Below are positions 12,401 to 26,205 of a stretch of DNA of 64,000 bases, piece by piece. The first letter of the stretch is position 1. Every line of letters starts with the position of its first letter. The notes under the pieces were generated by a model. The model had not been told where the DNA came from. It did not search any database and saw nothing but the letters and a program-made list of their open reading frames with translations. The translations under genes were made by a program, and so were the position numbers. Origin of the DNA: Atrichornis clamosus (Eukaryota > Chordata > Aves > Passeriformes > Menuridae); contig WBMZ01011566.1 of the NCBI GenBank assembly GCA_013400975.1, forward strand, positions 1 through 64,000, in the 5' to 3' direction.

Positions 12401-13960
12401 TCTACAGGCACTCTATTTCCATATGAACTAATTATTTTGTCCAACAGACTGGCTTTTCTCTCTAGACACTTTTTCATCAGCTATCATTTCATATAGTCAC
12501 TCAGGTCTCTATATTGAATTTTCAGTACCTCCCCTTCATTATGTTCCATGATCTTCTTTTTTCCCATATGTAAGGTCTTCATCTCCCAGAAGCATTCCAT
12601 GTAGTTTAAAAAGGGTAGACTTCATATATCACATATTTTCTCAGCAACAATGTTTATAGAGTTGTCTTACTGCACACCCGAAACTTTTTCCTAAAAGTCA
12701 AAAACATTAATTATCTTTGTAATTATGCTACTTCATTAAGTAAAACTGAAATCAGATAACGGATTAAAAACATATTAAGGAGAACATATGGGCAGAATGA
12801 AGCACACATGCACCGAAAGTTTGGAGTCTTCAGTCATCAAAAATTCATAGAGAAAAAGGGAAAAGAATGTCTTCCAGAAAAGGGAGTAGGGTTATCCTTT
12901 AAAGTGCTAATGTTGACATAATCTACTTAACAAGTGACATTAGTAATAAACTCTTGAAGAGATTAAATGATAATCAAATATAACTTAGAAATTTTCTTGC
13001 TTTGAATTATTTGATAATTTATGGTGACATGTGACTCACTCCTGACTTTTCAGAATAAGACTAGGGGCATTCCTGAATTTGTTTAGTGCTGCTTTGCCAT
13101 GCTGTGTTAGTCAGACACTCAAGGTCTGTTTCCATCTGGGATACTTCATCACACTGCAGAGTGATAATATAAAAGCAAACAAAACCTCATCCTTGTTTTG
13201 TAAAGCAGCACAAAAATAATATGAAGTATGGTTTAGCTCAGGTAGATTATATTAAATATGATGTCCCTTAAAAGCCTAGGGGGTTTAAATCCTTGTAATA
13301 GTACACATTGTAATGGCCTATGTTGCTGTGTGAGAAATGATCAGTGCTTCTGCTGCCTGTAACGCGGAAGACAAATTTCCACACTGGTGATGTGCTAGGA
13401 ACATTATGAGTCCATAATTTCTCACATTCATTGCCGGCATTCTTAGCTTAATTCTTAGCCAGAGTGTAATGAGCACAAAGCACACAGAACTGGTGAAAAG
13501 GGCACTGGAATGTTTTCTAGTGGGACTCGTTTATTTCCTCTGCTCTTGTCTAATCCTCCTTTTGACTGGAGGTTACTTTGCAAGTTCATCATTATGTTAA
13601 AATGTGTTGTTAAATGTTAATTAAGAAAAGAGAATGGCTTGAACTTTTAGCCCAGTTCAGCAATCAGGAGCCTTCAGCTAACATATGCTTGTTTCCTCAT
13701 CCTAGATCAGCCTGAGATTGCATTAACTCCCCATGTAAAATTTTCCCTCATATTTTCTTGGAAATTAACTTTTATCTGTTATTCTAGTTCACTTGATTAT
13801 AATTTTGTGTTTCAGTGCAGTGATACTACTAGTCATTAAACTACTTTGTTCAGCCATAATAAAGAGAAGCAACTGGAGGTCATCAAGTACCACATGGCAA
13901 CTGGACCACAGCAGAGTTAAGATTACTGTTGCAGTGCTAAATCCACCTATTTGACTCAGA

Positions 13961-13977
13961 TAAATAAATAAATAAAA
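13961..13977. repeat. (TAAA)n microsatellite
   Basis: Four TAAA units in a row. A 12-A run follows 30 bases later (14009-14020). No transposon body is recognisable on either side. Confidence 0.8.
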
Positions 13978-16900
13978 GGAAAGACTAAGCAATTCAGAGC
14001 TATGATTAAAAAAAAAAAACATAGCTCCTGTGTGATTCAAAAAATCCTTTAACACTAGTTTGTTGAATGAAGTGCATATGCTGCAGGTTGCCTGTTGCAT
14101 GATCACAAACTACAGAACTGTCACTAAAATTACACAAGGGCTGAACATAACAGCAGTAAGGATTAGAGAGAAGAGCAGATCTGCCTGGACGTTGCCATAC
14201 CACACAATTTGGCACGTTGTGTCAGATAATATGAAAATGATGGTCTTAGAAGAGATCAATAAAAGCCACGAACATTCTGCTGGAAGAAGTCTTTTCAAGA
14301 GTCCACAGCAGAACAGTTTCAAAGAATTTTTTGAAGATATTTGTGGAAAATATCTAAATGAAAACACTTCAATCTACCAAATAGGAGGTAGAAAACTTAT
14401 ATTAGCAGTATTTATTTACTCCTGAATGTTTGTTGAATAAATGAGACTGGCAGAAGTATACTGTGAACTGTTGATTAATTCATTCCTCGGTGTCGCCATA
14501 GTTGCAGAAGTTTGGCTCTTTTGAGAGAAAACTGTATTTCCCTGTAATATGAAGAACTTCAGAGCATGTGCCTTGAAGTTTTTCAAAATATTGTTACCAA
14601 ATAATTGAGATTAAATGTGACTGGAAATAGTAATGTGCTATTATATATTTATTTCCCCTAAATAAATAACAGCAGTTCAATTATCCTATTATCTGGTCTT
14701 ATTATTTCCAGCGAAAAGAATATTTCATTACATATTTACCACTGAATTTCTAAAAAGGCCTGGGGTTCTCTTATTCTCTGACAAACCACCATTCAAGCTG
14801 AAAATACAAATCAGAATTTGCTCTTCAAAATAATAATAATATAATGGGGTAAGAAAATGATCTCAGGTTTGATTGAAAGCTTATTGGCTTAACAGAAATG
14901 TTGCTATAAGTAATTCTAAAAGTATAGAAAATCAATCCATTTGGGTCGTTAAACCTAGAATGAAAATAAATTGCTCAATTCCATACCCACAGGAAGTAGA
15001 GCAATATTATCTCTTACATGTGCATTTATGGTCTGCTATTGCCATATAGTGAGCAACAGGAATTCTAGAAAATGGAGTCATGTCTTCTAAGTAATCAAAA
15101 GCCAGTGATTGGTAATGAGGGGTAGATTTCTTAGAAAGTTAATCAAGCTTGCAATCCTATTAATAATTGTTAATTAATCTTGTTAATTAATACTGTTTTC
15201 TAGCCCTGCGGATCAATTAACACTGTATCTGTATTCAGTCATGGTATTGCCCTTTCTGAGTAGAATTTTATTCTCAAATTCTAATTAAAGTAAAAAATTT
15301 TCTTTTTTGTATATAAGCTTACTTGTGAACCATGATAAAGAATTAAAATTTCAGAAGACAGGTACAACACTGTGAAGGATAAATCTGCAAATTTACTTTG
15401 CCTGATTATGCTATTGTATTTAAATCTTGTCTTGTGTTTCTATTATTAGTTCCAAATATTTCTACTAAAATTTCCATAAAAGATCTTTACTATGTGAAGT
15501 AGTGGACTTTTGCTCTACCTGCTTGGCTTTGAGAACTGAATCAAATACCATATCTCTTTGACAGAGACTGTGAAACTAGCAACATAACTTCTGATCATTA
15601 CTGATCTGGTGTATGTGACTAGAAAGCTAAAATATCTTTGCTACTTTTATGAACTGCTTGAGTCTACCATACTTTTACCACACTTCATCAAATTTATTCC
15701 CAGTCATACTCTGATGGAAGCTTCTGCTTCAAGTTGTCTTCAAACAACTCTGAATGTTTTTTTAATTGTCCCTGAAAGAGCCCAACTCTATGATTGGTAG
15801 TGACACCTTATGATGCTAGAAAGGTTGCTTACTACGCGGTCAAGGGCATTACCATATGTGTGGATGTTTCACATCTATTCCACCTGTTCAGAATTCTTAC
15901 TTTCTTTTGCACTCTAGTAGATGATTTGTGAAACATATAGAAACAAGTAATGTATGCAGAACCAAACCTGGAAACGGTAACTCAGGCCATTAGGTTTAGA
16001 GGGAGGTGAGAGACAGGAACAGGGTGTGGATTAATGGCCTAAATCACATATGCAGAGATGGTGCCTTGTAAACCTTTAAAGTTCCTAACTTTAAAATACA
16101 GCTTTTATGTGTTGTAATTGTATCCTCATTAGGACTTTTACCAGAATTTTCTTGGATGTGAAGGTAGAATTTTTTTCCCTGTAGAAGACTGCTCTGCAGA
16201 TCAGAAGGGAATTTGGTCTGTTGGGTTGTGGATGGGAACTTCAGTTTCTTAACTGAACTGAATGAAGTCATTTGCATGATAAATGTTCTGCAGTTCCTGG
16301 TCAAAGTCATGCTGGACTCACCCCACAGACTATTCACAGGTGATACACAACAAATACTAGTATTTGCCAGTACACAATGAGAATCTTACTGTTACTGCTT
16401 GTATATCAATAGTTTCTAACATGATTTCTGATGCTAGCAGAGTACTTTCTTCCACCAGGTTATCTCCAGATGTTACTGAAACCTCTTCGGGGGAGGAAAT
16501 TGGTAAGGGAGAAATAAGGGTAAAAAAATCTTCACTGTATCTTGAACGTATGTGTAAATTCAACCTTCATATAGTAATTTGTTTGAAGTTACGTAAAACT
16601 TGACAAGGAGCCAAGCTTGTTCCAATGGCTGATAATTTCTTTCTCTAGTTATTAGATTTCTGTATTTGTAATCATTTCTCATTCTCCTAATGTAATGTCA
16701 TTTCTTGACAGACCACCCATCATCATTTAATTTTGTCTGCTGAGAAAACTGTGCCAGTCTATTCCTCTTCAACGAAGGAGACATATATCACAAGTTTCTT
16801 TAATCCTGATATACAGTTAGAATTGATTATCCTGTAGTTCTTAACATATACTACAAGAAAATAAACAGATTTTTTAAAATATTAACTATGATTTTTTAAA

Positions 16901-18940
16901 TTATTCTTTTAATTTTCCGTATAATTTTTTGTCTGACAGCTGAATATTACTTTAAATACCATGTGCAGAATTTGAGTAGATATAGTAAATTCAGAGGCAT
17001 CTTACAATCCTGATAGTCTACCCCTTGACAAGTTATCTTGCAATACTTATATTTGAGAAGTACAATTCAACCAGTAATCCAGGGTTTTGTAGTCTCCATG
17101 ATTGGAGTTATTCACAATTTACTTAAATAATGTCCCTCATCTAGCATTGAATTTAGTCCTTTTCTGAGCTGCTGCTTGGAGATGATCTTTTGAGGGACTA
17201 CCCAACCTGAGCTACTATATAGAACAGTAATTTTTTAACTATTTTGTGATCTGCGGATATTTTAGTCAATTTACATATCCAGCTGAATGTTCTATTGCTG
17301 AGCCAGTTTTCAAATAAGGAATCAAAATCCAGCTCAGCTGTTCAGAATACGTCAGATTATAATCAAAGTACTCCAGTCATAAGACCATATTCCTCATATC
17401 TATAGATGACTTCTAATATTTGCTGGTTTAATCTTTCAGATTAATCTTTTAGATGATTTAATATTTCACATTAAAAATCCATAACAACACTAGATCTACT
17501 TTGAAGATTTTAATCTGAACTCTCAAAGTTTGTTGTACAGTATGTACCTATACCCAACATCTTTCAAGAAAGTGTCAGGTTAATCTCTGACTTTTACTGA
17601 TTTAGTGGAACTCAGACAAAACTTTGGCCCTTGCCAATTAGTTTTCAGAACATAGGGGAATGCATGTTTTTATTAGTTCTTTGTGATTATTGAAAACATC
17701 ATTTTGTGACATAAGTAGGAAGTTATGATCCATAATTACATTTCTGACTGAAGCAATAACTTCATCCTCAATTTAGCTTCAGTATTTAAGAGAAGAGCTA
17801 TATAATTTTATGGAACTATAATAAAAATCATGCTTGTATAGTTGTATATTCATTAGTTTAAAATATCTTTTTTGGTTTCATTTTCTTAAATTATTCTAAT
17901 AAAGATTAACATTAAGCCAACATTGGAGATCATTTGTGCCAAGTGATTTTAAATCATAAGTACAAATTTTCACATTACAAACCTGATTTTTAATATTTAT
18001 GTTTGGCATTTAGGAAAACTAAACAATGCCTTGAAATAAAATTATTAACACATTCAAAAAATAGTACCATGAATAACACATGAAAGTCCCTTAGTGTATA
18101 ATTTTGACTAATCTTTGTGAAAAAATTGCAATTTTAAAGAATATAATCAAAAAGGGAAATATATGACAATAATATAATAGGGAACAGATTTATTAATCAT
18201 TCTCTGGTTTAGATCACTTTTGGATAAATCACCATTGAAATTGCTGAGAGCTTTCACTGAATAAATGCCTGGAAAATTCCTGTAGAATGTTACTTAGAAG
18301 CCTTAAATGAGAAGGAATGTGTTAAGAGAAGAAAAGAGAGACAGAATTTCTTGTTAAGGACTGAGAAGGAGAGTCCCTTCATGAAGGCCTCTAGTAATCT
18401 TGTTTTAATTTATTTTCAGATCCAGAAAAGCAATGTGGTGAAAAAAAGTTTTATTTTTATGCATGTCATTGAAAAAATTTGTATCCTTTTTGTTTTCAAA
18501 TGTCAATGATAATTTACAAATGATTCTTGAATTTGGAGAACAAGGTTCAATTGAGGTTGAAAAATGACTCATTACACTCTCGACTAATTTGGCAAAGGAG
18601 TACTGGATAAGCTAAGGGAAAGAAAAGCATTTTCTCTTGAGAGCCAAAACCACCCTAGGACCTACTGCAAGAGCAGCCAACACAGAGCTGCCAGGCTTTC
18701 ACGGGCCTCAGGCTTGGACAGGTCAGATCCATGGATCACACTGAGTGTCTGAGTGTATCTCTGAATCTTGCTCTTTGTTGCTTAAAAAATTATACCATGA
18801 TGTTCCTGAGGGCACCTGTACATGGAGACACAAGAAAAAAATGTACCAAAAGAATGTCTTGTGTAGATGTTCCTACTCCAAAATTATGGAGGAAGTACAA
18901 AGCTGATCTACCCACCACATTTATGAACAGAACTACTAAT

Positions 18941-19020
18941 TCTCTTGCCTTGTCTTCTCTTTCTTCTTCTACTTGGCCTTCCTCTTCTTTCCCTACCCCT
19001 CCTGTTCATTTTTTCCTGTT
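18941..19020. repeat. Pyrimidine-rich (CT) tract
   Basis: About 80 bases made up mostly of C and T with 'cttct' words. It could look like a splice-acceptor polypyrimidine tract, but no exon-like frame follows. Confidence 0.7.
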
Positions 19021-20558
19021 GTAACCAAGACTTTAATGTTCTTATCCTCTAAGTAGAGAAAGTTTTTTACATTTCAAACATTCTTACGTTACTTCTATGG
19101 AGCAAGAAGAAAGCAGAATAGAAATTTGGGGTGTGGGGTTTTTTTAGTTTCTTTGCAGTAATAAAATTTAACTCATCTGTCTGTGGTCTCATAATTCTTT
19201 TTCTGTGTCCTCTTTTATTGGCATAGTTCGACTTTTCAGCACTTTTGTTTTAATCTCATTGTAAAATCTCAAATTGATAGGGTGGCACTTATTTGCGTAT
19301 GCTGAAATACCCTGAAGCTAATCTTGAACCTTTTCCATAACCGTCCACCATCTCTAATATTTCATTAGCAATGAAAGGCCATAATAGTAATTTTAAATGA
19401 CACCTCAGCTATCTTTTTGATGAACTTTCTAAGTGCTTATCCTTTTCCCAGGATTTAAATCTCAGGCTCTACCATATCTTTTTCTTTATCTGATAAAGGC
19501 AAATTAAATTTTTCTTTATTAAGTAACAAAACCTTTAGATTCAAATGAATTTTAGTTTCTCTTTTATTAGATCTCTGTATATCTTTCAATCTCTCTCTCA
19601 TGAATACTTTTCGATCTTCCTATAGCCCACTGTTTTGAGAGAGAGAGTAATTTAAAAGGATAACCATATTTTAATTTTTATGTGGTTCCTTTGCCAAGTT
19701 GGTTCTACTTGCTGACACATTCTATTTTTTGTTGAGCTCCTTTAGACACTTCACTGGAGCAAGCTCAACTCTTTCACTTAAGGCAAGAGTGCAGCTGAGA
19801 ACTACTGAGGAACACAAGTCTGTGTGACAGGTGTTTTTAATGTCCTGTCTTCCTAGCTTAGTTGACATATCTGTAATATACCCAAATTCTTTAGTCTGGT
19901 GTTCTGTTATCGTCAGTAGAATGAGGCAAAAAAAGGAAAACAATAACCAGGAACACTTAAAGAAACGTTTTTCTAATGCAAAGGTGTATTAAAGAAAAAA
20001 ATGGGAGGGAGAAATTAACCTAGTAAATAGATAAACATAAATAGGTATAATACCAGTTTGATCCTAAAGTGAAAGGTTTTGTAGATACATAGGTAACTGG
20101 GGAGGTAAATTATAAATTGAATGAGTGTATGTGTACTTGGAAAGTACAAGGTAAAACATTTATTCTTCATCTCAATGTTATAATTATATTGTTTGTAATA
20201 TACATGACAGAGATTAATTTGTGTAGGAAGTAATACTTGTCAAAAGAGGAACAGTAATGCACTTTGGACATTTTCAAGCACTAAATTAATCACAGTGTTG
20301 TTGGAAATCTTGGAGTATGTATTACTCCTCATGTTCACTTTTCTTTTTTTAATTTTGGTTTGTGATGACTATATCAGGTAGACTGCTTGATGTCCTTGCT
20401 GTGTCTAGCACTGAACCAATGTGAATCAGCACGTGCTAATAAAGGAGAATTTATGTCCCATCAGAAAATCTCAGAAATGCTACCAACTCCAAGTGAAGCT
20501 TATTTCCATGGATTTAACTTACAAACTTGTTCCATGGGGAACAGGTTTGTTTTATTTT

Positions 20559-20616
20559 ATAAAAAGCCTGAAGAGCCTCTTGCTCTTTTGACAAAACAGG
20601 CTTTCAGGCTTTTTAT
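20559..20616. repeat. Inverted repeat / hairpin with 19-bp stem
   Basis: The left arm 20559-20578 pairs with the right arm 20598-20616: 14 uninterrupted pairs (ATAAAAAGCCTGAA against its complement), then a one-base bulge, then AGCCT. The loop is 19 bases. It is the most extended short hairpin I noticed. It is shorter than a typical microRNA precursor and has a long loop; a palindromic remnant of an element is another explanation. Confidence 0.7.
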
Positions 20617-23352
20617 TCAACTGCACATGTAAAAATATGTAGTAAGAGATTTTAAAATATATGAATTATTGTAGATGTCTCCATCAAGTTTAAGAATAAA
20701 ATTAATTTCTTTTCTATATGAGAATGCAATTATTAATTTTTTGAGACAAGAAAGCTTTAAAGAACCCTTTTAAAGAAGGTTTTTTTGGGTTTTGGTTTGA
20801 TAGGGTTTTTTTTAGGTATGGGGAATATTTAAGGATTTACTGAAGCATATATTTAATTGGATTTAGCTTTTACTTGAGGAGTTATAGCATATTTAAATTG
20901 AACTGCATTATCTTCATATCAAGTAGGGACCAAAAGAGTAAGATTTATTGTAATTTGCATTTTTTTCTTTAAAAGCAAACTCAGACAAGGAAGTCTACCA
21001 GAAGTTAAAATGAGATATCATGGGAACCTGCAAACATTTTATATTAAACTAGTTTAAATAAGTTATAGGTGAGCCTCAGTCCCAGCTTCAAGTCAGACTC
21101 AGCCTATTACTTTTAATACTAGATTTCGATGTCTCCAAGCATTAAAAAAGAAAAAGAAGAAAACCCAAAAAAAGGAAACAAAGCCAAAATACCCCACAAG
21201 AACATTAGGACTGGGAGTATTCTATTTACTCTTCACTTACATAATTATATGCTTTTTCTTATATTGCACCAATGTCAGGAGAAATCATCTTAATATGAGG
21301 TTTCTACTATGATAAGCACCTCACAGGAAAATTAGGAGAGACAATCTGTGACTTAAGATATGTACACTCTGGAAAATCAAAGATAAAGCACACAGGAGAA
21401 GAAATCTCCTTTGGTATATGACAGATCATGGAAAACGACACTTAGAACACAAAGCTTAGGGAAAAACAAGTCTTGTTCCTGTGTAAACTTCCACTGAGTT
21501 CAGATGCAGGTTTTGTTTAACCATACAGGACCTACTGCAGGATCAATATGTTACTGTTTTTCCTTCAGCACACAATTTGTCAGTAGCACACTTGCACTAA
21601 AAGTCAAGTCTAACATGTCTCAGAGTAGTGATGTAAACACAAAAGTATTGCTAAACTCTCCATCACTTCCGTGATGCTCGATTAGGAATGTCAGTTCCTG
21701 GAAAATACCAAAAAACACCAAATATTTTTTTATATACTTTTCCTCTACAATTGAGTCTTGCCGTGAAAAGAAGGACCTATATAATCTTAAGTACTGAGAA
21801 GTTTGAAAAGGGCACAAGGATTTAGGCATAAAATGAAGGTGAATGCAACTAAGGCACCAAATACCCAGAGAGATTGGATTTAACATAGGTGTTTTCCTTC
21901 TGTGTCTTAGAACTGACCATTTACAAACAGCTTTCTACTCTGCTTTCTAGCTTTTAAGGCGGATTTTTAAAAATAAATATTATTTTTTAAGGCAAATAAT
22001 TTTCCCCCTGAACTGTACAAGACAGTTATTGTAACATTGACCTTTACAGTAACCACTTTAGGTCTGATCATCACTGTAAGTGTGCTCAGATTCTCAAATA
22101 TGTGACAAAGTTTGAGCTTCTTTTAATTTTCTTCCTGCATGTTCTTTCTTGTCTTTGTTGGAAAAGAATTTTTTTTCCATTCATGAATTTCAGAAAACTT
22201 TCCATAATTAAGCTATTTTTCCTTGGTTTCTCATTGTCTTATAAACTCAAACCAATCTGTAAAACTCCCAGATGCTCAGACAGACTGATGCACCTTCCAT
22301 TTAAAAATATCTTTGCAGTGATTTAGACAAGAATTATGTTAAAAATGGTATTTGGAGTTAGTCCTTAATTATGCAGGCTGTATTTATCACCTAGAGTTCT
22401 AAATCCAACTATATCCCTAGATTTAAATGTAGATGGTGTTCATTTTTAGTTTTAGAAGTCTGGTTCAATTTCCTCTTAAATCTTTGACATCCTTTCCACT
22501 GATTTTAGGAAAGCTATAGCAAATCCACTGTCTGGATTAGGCCATGAGGCCCTAATTGTAAACAGACTGCTCTACCTTCCATAGTCAATACATTAATTTT
22601 AACTATTCAAAGAGTGAAGATAAAACTGCTTAAACTACTGTAGATCTTCTGGCTTCCAGGTGAGGATACATTACTGTTAAACCAAGTATAAGTGGCAGGG
22701 ACAGGTGAATTAGTTTGCCTAATTCAAATTAATCTTAAATGGTTTGGACTTGAATGTTTGTTTTGAACATCACTACCTTGACTGTCTGTGTACAAAACAA
22801 CTAAGAAAAAGTCCAATCAAAGTAAAACCTATTTTGACAGTGTAGAGGAAATTCATTTGAGAGGACTGCAAAATGAGATGTAGAAAATGCAGAAGATGTC
22901 TTGTTAAAGAAAATAAGCTTCTTAAACTGAAGCATTTTAAAGTTTTTAGCTGAGGAGACATGACAGTATGTACATTCTTTAAGTCAAGCATGAATATAAT
23001 TGCCTTATCAAGTCATGGCTAAGGTCTGCAGGGTATGAGCATTTTATTGGTCTAGTTGAGATGAACTGTGACCTGGCTGTGATTTAAGGATTTTAAAAAA
23101 TCTCTACTGAGGTAGATTTCAGTTAGCTATGCATCTCAGGAAGTTAATGGATAGATGCATATTCAACATTGTCAAGCAAAGTTCAGATTTAATGTACTGC
23201 CAAATATGACTTCTAAAGATATTTGCAAAAGTAGCAAGGGCTTTGAAGACAATAAGCAAAGTGTTTCATGTCTGCAGGTTAAGAAATTTGCCCAAGTTTT
23301 CTAGCTGTCCAGTTCAATTCTGAATTTAGTCCTACCTTCAGGAGGCCACATA

Positions 23353-24408
23353 TCACAGGATCGCAGAATCATCAAGGCTGGAAGAGACCTTCAAGGTCAT
23401 CTAGTCAACTCAGCACCACCACAATCACCCCTAAACCTGACCCAAAAGTACTGCATCTAGATGCCTCTTGAACACTTCTAGACACAGTGGCTCCATCACC
23501 TTCCTAGGCAATTTATTCCAATACCTAACCATTCTTTGAGTGAAAATTTTTTTTTAATATCTAACCTGGACCTCCCCTGGTGTCGTTTAAGTCCATTTCC
23601 TCTCCTTCTTTCACCTGACGCATGGCAGCAGAGACCGACCCTCATCTTGCTGTAACCTCCTTTCAGATAGTTGTAGAGAGCGATACAGTGACCCCTGAGC
23701 TACCTCTTTTCCAGACTAAATAATCCCAGCTCCCTCAGCTGCTCCTCACAAGATTTGTGTTCCAGACCCTTCACCAGCTTCATTGCCCTTCTCTGGATGC
23801 ACTCCAGAACCTCAAGGTCCTTTTTGAAGTTAAGGGACAAAAAAATGGACACAGGATTCAAGGTGTGGCCTCACCAGTGCCAAGCACAGAGGGACAACCA
23901 CTTCCCTTGTCCTGTTGGCCACAGTATTCTTGATACAGGCCAAGACACCTTTGGCTTTCTTGGCCACCTGGGCACACTGATGACTCATATCCAGCTGTCA
24001 AACAGCACCCCCAGGTCCTTTTCTGCTGTGCCACTATTCCCCAGGTCTGTAGCAATGCACAGGTTTGTTGTAACCCAAGTGCAGGAGCCAACACTCATGC
24101 CCATCCTCCGCAGTCCTCAGCCCATCGATCCAGCCTGTCAAGATCTCTGTGTAGAACCTTCCTACCCACAAGGAGATCAACACTCCCACCCCGCTCAGTG
24201 TCATCTGTTACCTGACTGAGGGTGCACTAAATGCTGTCATCTAAATCATTGATAAAGGTATGAAACAGTACTGGTCACAAATACTGAGCCCTGGAGAACA
24301 CCACTAGTGACCATCTGCCATCTAGATGTAACTCTATTTGCCACCACTGTCTGGACCTTGCAATCCAGCCAATTTTTCAAGCAGCAAAGAGTGCACCTGT
24401 CAGGTTTG
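23353..24408 (-). mobile_element. CR1 LINE, 3' half with reverse-transcriptase remnant
   Basis: A minus-strand CR1 about 1.05 kb long. Its 3' end lies at about 23353, with 'tcacaggatcgcagaatcat' the complement of the usual tail. The 5' truncation is at about 24408. Reading on the minus strand from the 5' side, the protein shows K-N-W-L-D near 24375 and a degraded S-G-V-L-Q-G-S near 24300; the latter corresponds to the S-G-V-P-Q-G-S motif of the reverse transcriptase. The rest of ORF2 and the 3' UTR follow. Stops and indels break the frame many times. The plus-strand 154-codon frame at 23755-24219 is antisense to CR1 and is not a gene. This copy belongs to a different subfamily from the ones at 1-488 and 58.4 kb, judged by its 3' UTR and tail. 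Family assignment is firm. Confidence 0.93.
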
Positions 24409-26045
24409 TGTCTCTGTGTTTTGCTCATTGCCTTTCCCTTTTCCTTTCCATACCATTTTGACAAGCTCCTTGAGCAGGTAATTTTACTGAAATCAACATC
24501 TCACACTGCATATATTCTTATGAATGAGTGTGACCGACCAGGTGTGGCTCTTATTACTATCCCCATTGTAGTTTTTTGGTCAAGTATCTCCTTCTCTATG
24601 CATTGTTTGTTGCTTCCCACCCTTTCTTATCCCCTTTTGCACCAGAGAGGTTTTATGGACAGGTACACATAATGGAACAGATGCTCTCTCCTTCTCCATA
24701 TTCTTTCAGAAACTGCTACACACATCCTAGTTTGGAGTGACAGAGCACCTAAATGAAATCAATTAGGTAGCAGTCCCAGAATAGAGTGGTGACTTAAAAT
24801 GTGGCATAAACCACTAGGACGACAAACAAAATATCCAATAAGGAAGTGAATTGGCTTTTATTAGCTCTAAATGTAACCAGGATTTCACCTGGGTATTTGC
24901 TTACATGAACTATTTCAGTCACTGCATACATCTTCACTCCCTGCCCTTCAATAACTCAATTCTTCACCACAACGCATTTACATTTTGAGTTCTAGATCTG
25001 AGGACTACAGTTTAAAAATAACATGGATTACATTCTGCCCCACAGTAAATTTAATGGGAGCCTGTGTTGCTATTGTGCTTTAGTGTTTTGTCTCATAAAT
25101 CAATCTATTCTGATTTTTATTTTCACTGCAAGGGAATTTTCTCTCTTTTTTCTTCTCCCTCCCTCTCCTTTCTCCTTTTCTCTGGTGTCCATTTCAAATT
25201 TCTGATGCTTTGTCTGTCTAGAAATAATATATAGCATCTATCCACACAACTCCTTTTGTTGGTATTTGTAAAAAATTCATGAAGGATGACTAAACCTTGC
25301 TGTCCTACTGTTGAGAAAATAGGTTCAGAAAATTTTGTAAGTCAGCTAAAATCATATGCCCATGGAACTGTAAATTTAGTGATCTTCTACTGTACTCTTT
25401 TATCTCCCTACTTGTGCACTACAGAAGGTAAAGAGATCTTTTTCTTCTTGAAAATGACTTCATACTTACATGATTTTATACTTACTGGTGCAGATGTCTA
25501 TATTCTTATTTTATTCTCTTGTGCTTTCACTTTCTCTGGGAAAATTTCATTTTTGCTGTAAAACCGCAGACTATGTAGTTATGCTAGTGATAAACTCGAT
25601 CCATGGTGTATGTTTGCTTTTTTCATTTTGGTCCTTTTTGTTTTGAATATTTAATACATATTTTAAATTTGTTTTCCTACTACTTGCTCTTCTGACTTTT
25701 ATTATTTTCTTTTATGTCTTCTTTTTCACATTAAGTGCTTTGGTTTGTTTTGGTTTTTTTTATTTGTTTGTTTTTTCCTCACTTCTATCATTTTACCTTG
25801 TCTAATATCTTAGTTTCTCTTTTTTGAATCTTGCATCTAAAAGATAACTTTTCAGGCCTTGCTAGCACTATTTGATCTATCCTCCATATCATTGACACAC
25901 TCTGTTACTTATCTGTACTTTAAATGTGATTTTATGTGGGAAAATGAAGTACAGAATATGATTTTTGGCTTGTGAGTCTCAGTTTTGTCATTAGGAATAA
26001 TTTTTCCAACCGGAGGTTAAGTGCAGAAGTGAAATGAGTTGATCA
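24409..26045. other. AT-rich DNA with T-rich tracts, no gene seen
   Basis: No gene or transposon is recognisable. The stretch is notable only for pyrimidine bias: a CT tract at 25137-25183 and a long T-rich segment at about 25612-25830. Open frames here (for example 24307-24672 and 25286-25561) are rich in F, L and S because of the T-rich composition and are not credible genes. Confidence 0.6.
25612..25830. repeat. T-rich segment with TTTG/TTGG words
   Basis: About 220 bases strongly biased to T on the plus strand, with a denser core at 25741-25777 made of 'tttg' and 'ggttt' words. Low-complexity sequence. Confidence 0.7.
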
Positions 26046-26205
26046 GGGAAGTTGTGGACCTCTCATCTTTGAAAGTTTTTGATTCTCAAGTAGACAAAAA
26101 ACCAGGAGTGACCTGATTTAGTCTTTGCAACAATTCTATTTTGTGAGCAACGGCTGGGTTTGATGATCTGAAGAGGTCTTTTCCAATCTTCCAGAATTTT
26201 TTGTA
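26046..26205 (+). mobile_element. Old CR1 LINE, 3' UTR fragment
   Basis: A degraded CR1 3' end of about 160 bases. Recognisable landmarks in order are 'aagttgtggacctc', a diverged 'gagcaacggctgggtttgat' and 'gatctgaagaggtcttttcc', which match the family's end ('ttgtggagtctcc', 'gagcagggggttgga', 'gatctccagaggtcccttcc'). The terminal octamers are lost. It is clearly older than the copies at 23.4 and 58.4 kb. Confidence 0.7.

Larger units (their letters stand above)
7952..23352. other. Long AT-rich stretch, no recognisable gene
   Basis: About 15 kb in which I can support no gene or transposon. Open frames reach 121 codons (14060-14425, plus), which is unremarkable for this base composition, and none shows a domain. 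Small features: an AC/AT-rich microsatellite (9383-9434), a (TAAA)n run (13961-13977), a triple 'catcactg'-like word (8620-8641), a repeated 'gttaattaat' motif (15169-15192), a pyrimidine tract (18941-19020), a hairpin (20559-20616) and an A-rich tract (21145-21185). The block at about 13320-13640 looks more complex than its surroundings and includes a TTAATTAA core. Confidence 0.6.

Noticed and set aside
14060..14425. 121-codon plus-strand open frame
   Set aside because: No recognisable domain. In DNA this AT-rich, with some 128,000 codon positions over six frames, a few frames of this length are expected by chance.
23755..24219. 154-codon plus-strand open frame
   Set aside because: It is antisense to the CR1 reverse transcriptase and 3' region at 23353-24408.
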